A DNA stretch of 64,000 nucleotides from Yponomeuta sedellus (GCA_934045075.1 OW203726.1:12064037-12128036); one strand, 5' to 3'. Positions 45,906-58,985 are shown, counted from the stretch's first letter. Made by a program: numbers and translations. Notes: a model not told the origin generated them from the letters alone.

Positions 45906-47664
45906 ATCTTTTAGATGAAAAAAGAACGAGGTTTATTATATATGAAATTATGTATCCTCAACCTGCAGCCCCATATTTTCTTTAAGCATTAATCTTCAGC
46001 CGTTCAATTGACTAGAATTCCAATTCTTAAGATTCAGGTTTTTCAACAGTTACGATAGGTTACGTTTTTGGGCTGGTAACGAAAAAGATACGTTACCGTA
46101 CCGTATCCTACTTTTGAAACCCTCACGAGGCCTCAAATGTGATAAAAAACGGTAAAGCTCTGACCATATGAAACTAATTATTGCTGCGGTATACAAATAC
46201 ACTGCAGTAATTGACCGCCACCGCCACCGCCACGCGCCAGCGTTTGGGTTAGTGAGAGTTCCTTTAAAAAATGTTTTCATATGTCCGCCTAGTAAGAAAT
46301 TAAAGTATGAAACGGTTAGCATGCATTGCGAGTAAAATCGCCGCGATTTTTTTTCTGACGGATTTTAAATCGCGTACTGATTTGGCGCAATTTTTTTTCG
46401 CAAGTATGTGCACATACTTGCGAAAAAACGCAATATCTCATACAATATCACACAGATATTTTCGGGTGGAAAAAAAGCATAATGCGTGCTAAGCCTTAAA
46501 TAGAAAGTCTTGATTCCTCAAATTATTTTATAGTACCTGCAATGTACCTAATGCCTCGGCGAGAATGAAATAGTTCAATTACTTCACATGTTTAAAATTA
46601 CAAAACCTTTAAAAGAATTAGGTCAAGTGAAAAACATTTCCGTGCAGAACTATAAGCCTCCGTGAAACAAATCTACAAGTTTAATTATAGTACCCGAAAA
46701 TTATTCAACCTCTATGTTTCAGTGTGCTCATGATAGTGTCACCAAAGTTATCCAAGAAGTTTTAATGACAAACCACGACGCGACGTCTCTACTGCATGTT
46801 TATCTCATTTCGTGATAATATGTTGTTTCTCAGTTTGATGCTTACACATTTATGAATACCGAAGGAAGATGATGATGATGATGAAGGAAACTTCTCAAGC
46901 TGATAGAAGACTAACGGCCTTATTTACAAAAATACGATTGCTCTAAAGCACTCTTTAGAGGTATTTTATTTAATCTGTGGTAACGTCTTTTCCTTGCAAA
47001 ATGTCACATTCCACAGACTGTAATCGGCATTTCCCAAGTGTTTTAAAAAATCGTGTTTTTGTAACTCAGCTCAGAGAGGCTTAGTATTATAAATATGAAA
47101 TAAGGTATATAATACAAAAAAACACGCTGACAAAATGGGGAAATCAACTTTTGTTGTAGAAATAAATTTGTGGGTGTTTTTCCATTTAGTAAGCTTTAAT
47201 TTGAAGTCTTAAGCCTTATTTACTACTACGATTCCTCTAAAACACTCCTCAGAAGAGAATAAATTATCTGTGGTCACGTATTTCCCTTTACGACAGACCA
47301 TTTAAACTGCATCTCAGGAGTGTTTTAAGGAATAGCGTTTTCATAAATAAGGATTAAGGCTGCTGTTATATGTGGCATGCGGTCGTACTCGCACATTCAT
47401 AATTATGTTTAATCGTTGTAGGAAAATAATATACCTAGGATAAGTTATAAATTGAAAAAAAATCAAAGTTAATAATTATGGCAGCATTTTTTTTAATTGA
47501 AAACCAAGTACCTACTGAGCATATTTAAAATTATTGGTTTTATATAACCAATTCAAGTCACTTGACTTTTTGGCGGAAGTGTCCGACTAGGTTTCGCTTT
47601 GATTAGCTTAATAGTCGGACTCTTAAGACAAAAAGTTAAGTAAGTTGATCCGGTTATATAACAT

Positions 47665-47862
47665 AACATAACATTTACATACAGGCACATACATTGCTTC
47701 TGGCCCCACACTAGGATACCCTGTGTCGTGGGAACCAGAAACAACGACATCACAAACATGTAAATATCCAAGACCTGGACTTTTTTTTGTTTCCATCCGG
47801 GATTCGAACCCGGGACCTCTTGCATGGTAGTCAGACGCGCTACCGCTACGCCACAGAGGTCG
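47665..47862 (-). mobile_element. tRNA-derived SINE, family 1
   Basis: Minus-strand copy with head GTGGCGTAGCGGTAGCGCG and B box GGGTTCGAATCCCGG, followed by the standard body. It stands head to head with a family 2 copy at 47873. Confidence 0.85.
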
Positions 47863-47872
47863 TCTACATATA

Positions 47873-48130
47873 TCGGCCTCGGTGGCGCAGCGGTTTGGCA
47901 CGCTGACTGTAAAACCAAAGGTCTCGGGTTCGATCCCCGGTCGGGTCAAACTAGGAAACGAACTTTTCTAGTTTGTCTCGGGTCTTGGATGTTATCTATG
48001 TATTTATTGTATTAAATTTATCGTCGAGTAAGCACCTATAACACAAGTCATTTAGTTGTACTTAGTATAGGGCTAACGAGATCTGTGTAATATGTCCATG
48101 AATATTTATTTATTTATTATTTATTTATAT
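47873..48130 (+). mobile_element. tRNA-derived SINE, family 2
   Basis: Plus-strand copy: GGTGGCGCAGCGGTTTGGCA, GGGTTCGATCCCCGGTCGGG, the same body, ending in repeated ATTTATTT. It is adjacent to the oppositely oriented family 1 copy. Confidence 0.85.
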
Positions 48131-48159
48131 TTAAAATGTTTGTATTTTTATTCTTCTTC

Positions 48160-48290
48160 TTCAGGCTATATTAGTCCACTGCTGGACAAAGCTCTCCGCT
48201 AATAAGCCCTAATAAGCGTAATAGCGCAAGGTTCTGCCATCATTGGGGGGTAATGCCCATAATCCCCACGCTGGGCATGCGTATTTTTAT
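48160..48290 (+). repeat. dispersed repeat, GGCTATATTAGTCCACTGCTG family
   Basis: CTTCTTCAGGCTATATTAGT, GTCCACTGCTGGACAAAGC and CCCATAATCCCCACGCTGGG are shared in order with 60861-61056, and partly with 53505-53695. Confidence 0.65.
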
Positions 48291-49589
48291 TATCTAGTAG
48301 AAATAGATCCAAAATAAATAAATTAAACAATATATTTATTTACTTGTGTATTAAATTAAAATTAAACGTTTTTTTTACAATCACAAAAAATTAGATTGTG
48401 TGAGAAAGATAGCATGACACACGTAATAGCAGCAATGAGGCGCTCATTTTTGTTAGAGCAAAGTAATCCCGTCATCTACCAGCATATCCGAAGTTTAAAA
48501 GAAAAATTATCACAGCTAAGTAGGCTTCAAAGAGTCTTTAAAGAAAATTACTGTGCTGAAATCAACGTTATTAGTTAAACCGTGAACTCAATTATTATGC
48601 AAAATATCAATAAAAAAGAGTTCCTTCGATGTCCACATATTTGACGACCAACTACGGAACCCTACAATAAGGTTAGCCCATCACGTACTTGGTCGGCTTT
48701 TTCAAATATCATAATAATAACTTTTACACAGCACAACCACTTGTCGTGGCCCCAAACTAAGATACCCTTTGCTATGGTAACCAGGCAAGTTACATTTAGT
48801 ATAATACATTGTTATTTACGTATTTTATCTGAATATTTTTCATATTGTTTTTTTCTATTAATTTTATACATCCCTTTTCTTTTATCAAAGGCAAAGTATC
48901 TGGAAATCTTATAGATTTTATCATTCTTTTCCCATATAGACTGTCACGCCGAACGAAGAAGTAAATCAAACAGACAGTAATAAATTATGGTGAAAGTACA
49001 TAAATCAGCTCGTAATGCCTTACCATGTCAAATAAATAACTACTATATCCGACTGCGATAATTAAAGAATGGAGGAGTCTGCCTTTAGCCATGGAAAAAT
49101 CGTATATTTCCTGAGCTAAGCGTAACCCCAAAGTGTGTTGCTAGAGTAAAGCTACCATTTCTCATTCCTCATCTGATTGAGAATGGTTGAAGCGCTGCTC
49201 ATAAAATGTGTACAATTATTATGTCATTGATGAGAAATGGCGTTACATCGAAATAAAGATTTCCGTTTTCTGCCCTACTGACCTCTGAAATATGTTTCTT
49301 CTGTAACAAACAGGCTTAGAGACTAATATAGTTACCCTGCCCTCCGGGTGAGAGGCTTAATTAACGAAACCACTTACCTGTAAACAAGTAAGTTTATTTG
49401 TTAATAAAATTCGTTGCGGCAAGTGTGTTACTAACTAAACTAATTTGTGTTTCGGTAGCTTATTAATTTCAAGATCGCTAAGATAAAATCTAGGGCATAT
49501 TGAACTTAAAATAATAGCCATGACTTAAATCAAAGCAAATACATAGATCGCCAATTGTATAACATTACTTAGATTTAAGAATCATGGTT

Positions 49590-49640
49590 GTAATATTTTT
49601 CTGGTTGTGCAATAAAGTGTTCTCTATCTATCTATCTACA
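49590..49640 (+). repeat. non-LTR retrotransposon-type 3' end
   Basis: GTGCAATAAAGTGTTCTCTA followed by a (TCTA)n run; same family as 158 and 4405. Confidence 0.5.
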
Positions 49641-50309
49641 TAATTCTCTGTTACTTTATTTTTCTTTTCAAACAGGACGCTAATACACTATTCGCTTTAT
49701 GTTCGTATTTTATTACCAAGACTGAAGACCTTTCCTTTAACAAAATAAGATTAGCCAAGTGTATGAGTAAGAAACTCTATGGCGTATCGTTATACCAGTA
49801 AAATAGAACACAAAACAAGGACACAATAAAAAATCTAAGAATGATTTCTAGTGAAATAACAGCGGGTACTTAGGTAGATACAATGGAGCCGTTATAAATT
49901 CTGGCAAGACGTGTGTTAACTGTCTCGCGCCTGGATGTATATCGTTGTTACAAAAGGCTTGAGCTTGTATTATTTAGATACTATTCTAGAAACTATATGG
50001 ACGTTCTATTGTTCAGCAGATTATAGTTCCAACAAAACACCAATGTTGGGATATATTCTTGTTGAAATAAACTTGAAAAAATTAAATTGTCAAATTGTGA
50101 TTTCCTTCCCGGTACTACGGTACAAAATGAGGTATTTGTTTTACTTATTTCTCTGTCTCAGGGAGTCTTTTTAGCGAGTTGTAATGCGATGGTGTCCTAC
50201 GCTGTGTTTTCTTCAATTATATTGCCTACAAATTATTTAGTCTATGTCAGGTTTTATTCAATATTGGATCCCATTATTTAAGGTCTTCATAATTACCAAT
50301 AACTACAAT

Positions 50310-50530
50310 CACCGAGGCTTGGTTTACGCGATTGGTAAACCAAGCCGCGGGTTTCCTCACTATGTTTTTCTTCACAGTTAGCGTGAGGTATTGCGACAAC
50401 AAATACGCAATACCACTCGCTAAACTTTGAAGTTAAACAAAGCCACGGTACATGCCCGCTGTGGGGATAGAACCTGGGTCTCTCGTTTGCGAGTTCATTG
50501 CTCTACCCACTGGGCTGCCGCAGCTGGGTC
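50310..50530 (-). mobile_element. tRNA-derived SINE, family 4
   Basis: Minus-strand copy: head GCAGCCCAGTGGGTAGAGCA, B-box part GGTTCTATCCCCACAGCGGG, and body to the GTGAGGAAACCCGCGGCTTG block. Confidence 0.72.
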
Positions 50531-50599
50531 GCAGGGTCCATATTACTAGTTACGAGCTCAGTGTTTTTTAAATTAATAATTGCTTAAGGCAAGATAAAA

Positions 50600-50725
50600 A
50601 GTACCTGAAACCGCCGTGCGTGCAAGCAACAACTAATGTATGTTGATATAGGGAAAGAGGTTTGTTAGAATTGTGGCAAGTAACAAACACTGGTGTTTGC
50701 TTAAGTCTTAGGGATACAGGCGTGA
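50600..50725 (-). repeat. dispersed repeat, second copy of the 725 family
   Basis: CCGTGCGTGCAAGCAACAAC and GGGATACAGGCGTGAATTTA match the 725 and 62338 copies; the middle is diverged. Confidence 0.5.
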
Positions 50726-52079
50726 ATTTAAGTTTATGGAGAATTGAAAAAATAAACAATAAACTTCTAGACAAAACTTGTAAATGACAACTTCTAACCG
50801 ACATATTACAGGTATTGATTTATATTTAGGGTTATTTCGCACTTTAGAAATAACCCTAAATATACTTTTTAAGATTTTCATAGTTATTAATAATATAGTT
50901 GTAGAGCAACGGAACATTTAGAAAGTTCAAATTTATTTATATAAATCGATATGATGGTAGGAAACTCATTTTAGTTATGTCTATGTCTACGTATGATGAT
51001 GACATACGGAATGTAATAATATTCCATTCTCTTGATATAAGTTCTCCAGAAAAATAACGCTTGGATACGCCATTCACAAAGAAATATGTGACCATTTAGC
51101 TATACTCGAGGATTTTTTCCTGGCAATTACTCATATGGAGGTAGAGATTTGTATGCATACGACATACATCACTATTTACGGCCCGGTATGATTTATGTAA
51201 TGTATTAAATGTTACATGAAACAATGCTCGTCATTCAGGTCGTTTTGCGAATGAACTCGTGCGAGCGGGGAGTGCCGCGCTGTTTCTTAGACTGTCGTAA
51301 AATCAAAGTGTTTATTTAAATGTTGTATTTAGAGGCGTCGCTTTGATATGGGGTTCGTGACACAGAATTCCAATTAGCATTGTAGACCTAAAGTAAAAAG
51401 CATTATACCAAAATATTTACCAAGGGTTTAGGGTCCGGTGACTGGAGCCCTCATAAATAATTCAAATATTTCAACAATTTCTCGAAATGTTTATTTCAAG
51501 ATCCAAATTTTAGATACTCCATTGGAGACTTATCTATTTATTACTTACTACCTTTGAAATAACTTACGTCGATATATCATTAGCGCAAAATGATTTCAAA
51601 GGAACAACAGATTGTATTTCTTTTGTTACGAAAAAAACGCTGAACCTTTGTACGTTGTATCAAATAAACAATTTAATTTGTCGATATGAAACGGAATGTG
51701 TCTCGTAATTGGTTGGATCTAGGTCCGGATCGGTTAGCTGGCGAGCAGACGGGATGGCTCTGCCGCCGCAAAAGAAGCCCGATCGATACGGGCCCGACCC
51801 TGACACAGTTTACACTGCCTGTGCGTCGGCAGCCAACCCTCGCCCAACAGAAAAACAATATCCCACAGACATGAGGTGTACAGAATTAGTGCCCACGATG
51901 CTTCGCCAAAAGTGGATCAGCTTTTTCACATTCGAATGACAAAATAACGGGAGGCAATGTTCATAGTAATTTTCGCGTGAGCGGAGAAAAGTACCCGTGT
52001 GACACAAATAGAGATTTTATGCCGTAAAGTGACACAAAACTAATTTAAGTTACCAATATATAAAAGCATACATATATAC

Positions 52080-52395
52080 AGCGGTAGCCTAGTGGGTAGA
52101 ACAATGGAGTCGGAAGAGAGATCCACAGGTTCGATTGCCGATGCGGGCATGAACCAATGACTTTGTTTTTTTAAGTTATGTAATTTTGTGAAGATATAGT
52201 AGCAATACCTCTCGCTAACCGTTCAGAACATCGTGAGGAAACCTGAGTGTCTGAGGTATTCAAAAAAAAGCTCAGCGCTCGAGATTGCTAATCCGTGATG
52301 GGCACGCATGGTAATTAAGCCACTCACTCTCTCTCTCTCTGTGAGAGAAGGCCTGTCCCTTGCTGTGGTACGTTTATAGGCTACATAAAAAGTAG
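52080..52395 (+). mobile_element. tRNA-derived SINE, family 4
   Basis: Plus-strand copy: GCGGTAGCCTAGTGGGTAGA, GGTTCGATTGCCGATGCGGG, a TCGTGAGGAAACCTGAGTG block, a (CT)n run and the GGCCTGTCCCTTGCTGTGG end. Confidence 0.72.
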
Positions 52396-53504
52396 GTAGC
52401 TTTTAAATATGAAAAAAATATTTAACTTTCCTGACTATAAGAGCTGGCTTTGCAAATTTTTTTAGGCTGACCGCGGCGATGGATTGAGAACGAAGAGAAC
52501 TTTTAATTAGATGATTATACTTTCATGTTCAAGGAATACTTTGAGAGTTTCAAAATGGACGTAATATGCCTCACTGGCCGTTTCGAGGTCATCTTACAGA
52601 ATGAGCGAGACAAGTTTTGAATTTTACTCGGAGATTTTGACAAATGATAGGGGTAGATAGTCGTTCGGTTATTAAGTTCGTAACTTTTCTCGGAGATGAT
52701 TTTCAACGACAGAGCTATATACTGTTAATTTATGTACATACATAAATGTAATAACGAAATCTAATAACGATAATACTAAATCTGTCTGTCTGGTTCGTTT
52801 TGCGAAATATGAAGATACAGAACGATACTTGAGGGTCCGTTAAAAGCCGGGTGGCCGTCACTTCAGAGAACTATCATCTTATTAGATTGTTGATGGATCA
52901 GGAAAATGTGTGAACTAGGTCTACGCGAAACTCATATCTATGCAGGGCTTGTAAACAATTTAAAAAACTAGCGAAAATAGGTGATCTGTATATATTTAAT
53001 TCATCAGTCTTGAGGGATAAACTTAGTGCAGATTTCTTTGGTGGTTAAAATAATTTATATTCTGTAATTTATTACGTAGGTAATAATGTAGTATTTTAAA
53101 CTGTCACTGGATTTTTGCTTTAAGAGCTTAATCAAGTGTTAATTTTCTATAAGCGAAGATTTACGAGTGTAATTGGCCTTCTGTACTTTTAATGTTTTTG
53201 TTACTCTTTGATATGTGTTGTTACATGCATACATGACCTCACGCCTGTATCCCAGAGGGGTAGGCAGAGACCAGTTATGTGTTGTTAGTCTTCCCAATTT
53301 ATTTTATTTGTTTATTTTTTTGCTTATTTAACAAAAACATTACACAATATTGTAATATTAGTTAAAATTACTTAAAATAGTACTATATTTACATACAGAA
53401 TAAATAAAAATCGGCCAACTGAGAGGCGGACTCGCGCTCCGAGGGTTCCGTACCACCACCTTACGTATATATACTACAAATAAACCTATAATAACAAATA
53501 AACC

Positions 53505-53695
53505 TTCTTCTTCTTCAGGCTATATTATGTAGTCCACTGCTGGACATAGCCCTCCCCTAATGAGCGCAATAGCGCCCTGTCTTCAGCTTGCCGCATCCAG
53601 CATCTGCCGGCAGTTTTTCGCAGATCGTCATCCCGCCTGGTCGGTGGGCGTCCTACACTACGTTTGCCGAGTTACGGTCCCCACTCAAACTCACA
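53505..53695 (+). repeat. dispersed repeat, GGCTATATTAGTCCACTGCTG family
   Basis: It begins TTCTTCTTCAGGCTATATTA with GTCCACTGCTGGACATAGCC, then a GC-richer stretch (TTGCCGCATCCAGCATCTGC, CCGCCTGGTCGGTGGGCGTC) absent from the short copies. The long copy may retain more of a parent retrotransposon. Confidence 0.6.
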
Positions 53696-54629
53696 AACTC
53701 ACTATTATACAGTTGGGGATAATCAGATACGTCCGATGGTAGAACTAATATTAACTTAAATTGTTAGAACAGTGAGTTATGTAATTCGACTTGCGCTTGG
53801 CCGTTTTTTATTATTTTTGTTCGAACGAAGTCCCATAATCACGCCTAGCCTGATGCCTGTGTGTTTTACCGTTTTATGACAAAGCGTAAACAAAATAACA
53901 GCAGGAAATACGTTTTGATTCCCTCATCTTGGAAAGAGTATTTTTGCTCTTCAAAATTTGAGTGCAAAAGCCGTTTTTATATGATAGAGGATAAAGTAAA
54001 TTGAGAGTGGAAATTTAGAACATCGTGTCCACTAAGTTTGTGAATAAGTGGCCGTAGAAGAACCGGAATACGGCTGGCAAAATTAATCTGAGCTGAGCAA
54101 AATTTTACAGACGTGTTCCTATTCTTGTGTGTGCATTGTCTTATCTCATTGAAGCGACTCATTCAAAACATCATTAAACCTATTTACTTCTACCTCCTTG
54201 ATGCCGAATTAATCAACAACTTATGCTATGTCATACAAAATGTTTTATTTGTCAAAAACTAAGACTTTGAACCTTCTTGGTGTACTTTTTTTTAATTTGC
54301 TTTGCGCGCGCAAACTTGCTTTTCACGTCATATTGTTAAAACTTTTTTGCATTTAGTCCACAGAACATATTTAGTCATTTTTTTGCTGAGATGGGCTGAA
54401 AGTCACTTGTTGCACTCGAGGGCAAAAAATTTTACCTCGTGCTCTTTTTGAAAAAGATTCTAAAATGATAGATAATATTTTCGCTAACGCTCAGGGTTCT
54501 AATTTTAGAATCCTTCGATTGCTTGGTCATCGAAATTGAGCATGCGGTGAAAAATTAACTCTGTACTGTAGTATAACAAATAACTTTTGTTGTACAGATA
54601 CCCCCATTTTTTATATGGCATAGGTAAAC

Positions 54630-54805
54630 TACCAAGGTAAGGTGCAGGATGGGTGACCGCCCTGTGACTACCACTAGTTGCATTTTTCAGAGCGCTTCCG
54701 TGCTTCGCAAGGCACCGTTGGTGCCGGCTGTCATTTAATGGCAGTCGTTAAGCCATGTCAGAGGCCTCATGGGCGGCTTGATAACTTCTGACAGTAAGAC
54801 CCTCT
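54630..54805 (+). mobile_element. 5S rRNA-derived SINE-like repeat, partial
   Basis: It starts within the 5S-like head (GGTGCAGGATGGGTGACCGC) and stops before the distal tail. The body is shared with 22600 and 63125. Confidence 0.68.
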
Positions 54806-55513
54806 GTATATAACACTCTGTTGCAGAAAGTAGACTACAAATTATTTAAACTCTTCTGTTTTGCAGGAATTGTTTTATTAAAAAAAAGTATTGTGCGAGC
54901 GGGTAGGACGCAAATGCCAGACGCAACAATCTTAAAATACAATATTATTTAGAGTTGTTAGTTAACATTAACATTGTTTACTGTTAGCTTTGTCAATACT
55001 AAGTTTGGTGAAAGAAATCTTTTAAAGAGATAATTTCGCCTTTGTACATGTTATTTCTTAAGTAATGTCCTGTTCAATATTTCGTGTGCAATTAATTATA
55101 ATTAATTACTTATGTTATTGTAGTCTTCCATAACTCCTCACAATGTAAAATAATAACATCTAGTAGTTATTATGCGTTTTGTAATTTTTACGTATCGCAT
55201 ATTATTTTGTTACCTTTATCTACTGTTGATATTGATTTGATACATAAGTATACAGTGCTTTTACTTTTTTTGAAACAGTTTTAGAAGTGAATTAATGAAG
55301 AAAAATAATGTAATTAAGTCATTGTGATTTGGGAACTTACGAAGGGGCAGGCAGAGACCAGGTCAGAAGGTTTGTCACTTAGGTTGTTATTTTAGTACTA
55401 GTTGCTTAATAAAAGTAGTTGTTTACTTATAATAAAATGTATAATCCTGCGGCGTACGTTTAGAATATAGGCGTGAAATCCATATGCACACTTTTTTAAG
55501 TGCAATAAAAGTA

Positions 55514-55515
55514 TT

Positions 55516-55546
<31 letters not shown>

Positions 55547-55552
55547 TATAAG
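55514..55552. repeat. (TAA)n microsatellite
   Basis: An uninterrupted TAA run after AGTGCAATAAAAGTATTTAT, a typical non-LTR tail context. Confidence 0.9.
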
Positions 55553-56254
55553 TACAGTAATTGTCAGGAAGGGCGGCAGGAAAAAATAATGGCCATATTT
55601 TGTCCATATGGGAGTAATATAGATAATATAGTACCTTCATTAATGCGGCATGCTTTGATTTGATGACCCCCATGCAGTCACCAGGAAATCATCTTATCTT
55701 GCTGTTAAGCCTCTCCAATTTCAAATTAAGTAATATATTTTACTTACAAACAACAAATTTATAATAACAATATCAACTTTGTGCCCTAAGCAGCTTACTT
55801 TTATATAAATTGTACCTTATAATTGTAACAATGGTTTTAAGACTCTAAGAGTCGCATATAGTTGTTTACAAAATTGGCAGCGTACACAAGAATATGTAGA
55901 ATATCTATTCAACAAGGACGAATTATCACAGGTGGAGCAAGCAGCAAACGAGCAGGAAATCTACGGAAGATAATCCTCACAATAGTTATGTATTTTATTT
56001 AAATATTAATAAGTACGATCTACTTTTTTGTAATTTGAAATACTACGTTAACAATTCACTTGATTTTTAGGCCGTAAAATTGACTTTTTTAACACGCTAC
56101 GTAGGTTAGTAGTAAACTTCACAACAACTACGAAATTAACTGTTCCCACCGAAACAACCAACGTTCATTTCAATAACAACGAAGGAAAAACGGGACTGTA
56201 AATCTTCTTTGTCCGTGCACTTGACAGTAACAGTTTTGTATTGACACAAACAAA

Positions 56255-56570
56255 ACGTCTCAGTTTCCGGCTGAGCGTTCTCCTTCGCGACATTCGACAC
56301 TGCGTTCGTGCGACGTAATTACACTGCCAAGAAAGAGGCTAGCCCTCGATTCATTGTATTACTAATTGGCAGCGAAAAAAGTTAACCTCAAAAAAATATT
56401 TCTGATGATAGGTACGTTCGGAGCGCGATTGGAGCGCGAGGCGCAGCGTCGTCGCGGAACCGGCGCGCGCAGCCCTCCCGACCTCCCCCGACGCGTCCCG
56501 AACTATCCCAGGTCCTTCCGTGGGCTACAACCTACACACGCCCGCCGAGCCCCTTTTCCTGTTCGATAAT
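56255..56570. promoter_or_regulatory. GC-rich block, possible promoter
   Basis: Two adjacent GC-rich stretches, 56262-56310 with CTCAGTTTCCGGCTGAGCG and 56410-56560 with GGAGCGCGAGGCGCAGCGTC, stand out from the AT-rich intron. TCAGTTT could be a plus-strand initiator. The 67-codon plus frame inside has no supporting features. Confidence 0.2.
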
Positions 56571-57034
56571 GTCTCACAAAGAGCTACTCTCCTTTATTTT
56601 AACAGATACTTATACGAGCGTAATATCCTAATATAACGTACTAATCTAAAATTTATATTGGGTTGGTTGCAGAAGTGTGAAACTTATTAAGATAAGTTTG
56701 TCAAAGAAAACGATAGAAAAAGTTCAATTTATTTTACTCCACTTATTTACTTTGACCTAAAATAGAACTCGGTAAACTAAGCAGGGACGCTTCCTGTAAA
56801 TATTGGTGAAAGGATCATTGTAAATTAGCTCGTCGACCATAATGTAAACCTTTCCCTGGAATTCTATTTCAGTGAAAAAGCTTTGTATAGCTGAGATCTA
56901 TATAAAGATCAACTGTATGATCTGTTTGTCTCGATAGTTGCAAAGGGTAACAACCTAAACTTCTCCATTATACATTAATTTGAAAATAGGGGTAGACTCT
57001 CCTCTTGCAAATAAAACCACTTTTAGATTGTTTT

Positions 57035-57185
57035 TATGTAGCCCATATACGTCCCACTCTAGGACACGGGCCTTTTTTCATACAGAAAGAGTACAGGCCT
57101 AATTGATAGGCTGATTACAAGGGCTGTGTGAAACCTCAGATACTCAGGTTTCCTCACGATGTTTTCCTTCACTTAGCAATAGAAG
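57035..57185 (-). mobile_element. SINE family 4 body fragment
   Basis: Shares TCCTCACGATGTTTTCCTTC and the GTAGCCCATATACGTCCCAC-type end with family 4. The middle is shortened and there is no tRNA-like head. Confidence 0.58.
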
Positions 57186-57372
57186 TGGTGGACAAATTAT
57201 GAAAATATATCAACTGGTCTATTTATACCGCAGGTACGGAATACAATACAATGTATGGAATCTATATAAAAAATGTTCTTTGTGCAATGCTTGATAGATT
57301 TGGCTACTTTATATTTGTGAAAGTCCAGGGAAAGTTTATATGATGAAAAGAAAACATGTAAGTTTTTTTTCT

Positions 57373-57524
57373 AAATTAGCTATGGCTGTGTCCCAATGCT
57401 GGGCAAACGCCTCCCCTTCAGATTTCCACTCCTCTTTGTTAACGGCCAATGCTTCCCACCCAGGTTTATATTTGGTCAGGTCGTCACACCATCTCCGCCT
57501 TGGTTTGCCACGTCGTCGGTAGCC
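57373..57524 (-). pseudogene. RTE-type retrotransposon fragment (end of reverse-transcriptase ORF)
   Basis: Read on the minus strand, about 50 codons stay open: RRRGKPRRRWCDDLTKY, then GWEALAVNKEEWKSEGEAFA and WDTA. The RRGxPxxRWxDDL block and the following Trp-rich stretch are typical of the C-terminus of insect endonuclease/reverse-transcriptase ORFs of the RTE group. There is no catalytic core. It is a remnant lying head to head with the fragment at 57561. Confidence 0.65.
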
Positions 57525-57560
57525 ATAAACATGTAAGTTATTATAATTATCTGCCCATCC

Positions 57561-58454
57561 TTGGGCACGATTGAGGTTTCATGCTGTGAGGAAGCCAAGC
57601 AGGCATGGAGACTGGTTTGCCCGTCCACCGACCCACCGAAGGACCCTTCAGTGCAGAGACAGTGGGACGGGCCGCTTTGTGAGCTGACGCAAAGACAACT
57701 AGTTGAATCTAGTGTCAGCGACCCAGAGCGAGCCCGCCTCCTTGCTGTCTCAGAGCGCGAGTCAGGTTATTGGTTGCAGGCACATCCATCAGTGGCAATT
57801 GGCACGCTGATGGATAACATATCTTTCAGCACTGCCGTAGGACTGCGCCTGGGTTGCGCTATCACTGTGCCCCATCAGTGCCCCTGCGGCGCTGACGTCG
57901 ACCACATGGGTCACCACGGCTTATCGTGTCAACGGAGTGCTGGCCGCTTACCGAGGCACGCGGCGCTTAATGACGTCATCCGAAGGGCCCTCGCTACTTC
58001 CGGAGTTCCAGCAATGCTGGAACCTCCGGGAATTTTCCGAGATGATGGGAAAAGGCCTGACGGAATGACGTCAATACCCTGGAAACATGGGAGGCCGTTG
58101 GTGTGGGACTCAACCTGCGTCGACACACTAGCACCTTCCCATGTTTCCCAGAGTATAAGGGCCGCTGGTTCAGCGGCCGGGGCGGCGGAAGGCCTCAAAC
58201 GGCGGAAATATGCAACATTGGGCAACCAATACATATTTGCGCCGTTTGGGGTCGAGACACTGGGCCCGTGGGGCCCCGAGGCGCGTTCACTCTTTAAAGA
58301 GCTGTCAACGCGCCTCATCGACGCCACGGGGGACCGGAGGGCTGGCGCATACCTCGGCCAGAGAATAAGTCTGGCCATCCAAAGGGAGAATGTTGCCAGC
58401 ATTCTGGGCTCCTTGCCGAGGGACACTGACCTGGGGCAAGTGTTTTATTTGTAA
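57561..58454 (+). pseudogene. 5'-truncated transposon ORF with zinc-knuckle and restriction-like-nuclease-type domain
   Basis: This is a 297-codon open frame with no ATG at its start: the first codon is TTG, and the first in-frame ATG is near codon 84. The upstream part of the ORF has been lost. Visible motifs are a CPCG...HHGLSC zinc-knuckle-like cluster (residues ~107-123), PRHAALNDVIRRAL, a KRPDG motif (~164-168), VWDSTCVDT (~181-189) and a basic KRRKY. This order resembles the C-terminal knuckle plus PD-(D/E)xK-like endonuclease of some insect and marine-invertebrate retroelements. The frame is long and undamaged, so the insertion may be recent. It lies next to an opposite-strand RTE fragment (57373-57524). 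The AT-rich tail after 58454 could be its 3' UTR. The exact superfamily is not certain. Confidence 0.5.
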
Positions 58455-58667
58455 ATTATAGGTATTTATTTTTATTACTTTATGTTAATTAGATTTTAGT
58501 TTAGTTATTATTTTAGTTTTACTTTAGATGTTTTGTTTATTGTATTAAAAACTAATAGATCAGTGTTTATGTAATTAAATTATAAAGAATGCCAGTTATT
58601 ATAAGAAAAAGTTCAAAGAGTCATCTAGTCACCGATATTTTTACAAGTATTTCAATGTTTTATAATA

Positions 58668-58985
58668 ATGCAGCCTTTATACGTCCTACTGTAGGGTACA
58701 GGCCTTCTGTCTCAATCAAAGAGAAATGAGGCGAGAAAGGGACATGGGCTTACGTGTGGTAGACACGTGCCCATCGCGGATTGGTGTTTTCATGTGCCGA
58801 GGTATGTGAGCATCAAAGGCACTCAGGTTTCCTTCACCGATAGCGAGTGGTATTGCACTAACAATATCACAAATGTACGTAAATTAGAAAACAAAGTCGA
58901 TGGTATATGCGCCGGGGTTCAAACCGATGAATGCCTCCTGAATGCGAGGCAAGCGTTCTGACGACCGCGCTGCCACCGCTTTACC
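58668..58985 (-). mobile_element. tRNA-derived SINE, family 4, diverged
   Basis: Minus-strand copy: degenerate head AAGCGGTGGCAGCGCGGTCG, a GGTTTGAACCCCGGCGC B-box-like element, the TCGGTGAAGGAAACCTGAGT block and the TACAGTAGGACGTATAAAGG end. Confidence 0.65.

Noticed and set aside
48396..48578. 60-codon plus frame, helical looking
   Set aside because: It starts at TTG, has no recognisable similarity, and lies in repeat-rich sequence.
51673..51939. Overlapping frames on both strands in a GC-richer patch
   Set aside because: No start, splice or family evidence; probably compositional.
57929..58426. 165-codon minus-strand frame
   Set aside because: It is antisense to the 297-codon transposon ORF, which has recognisable motifs.
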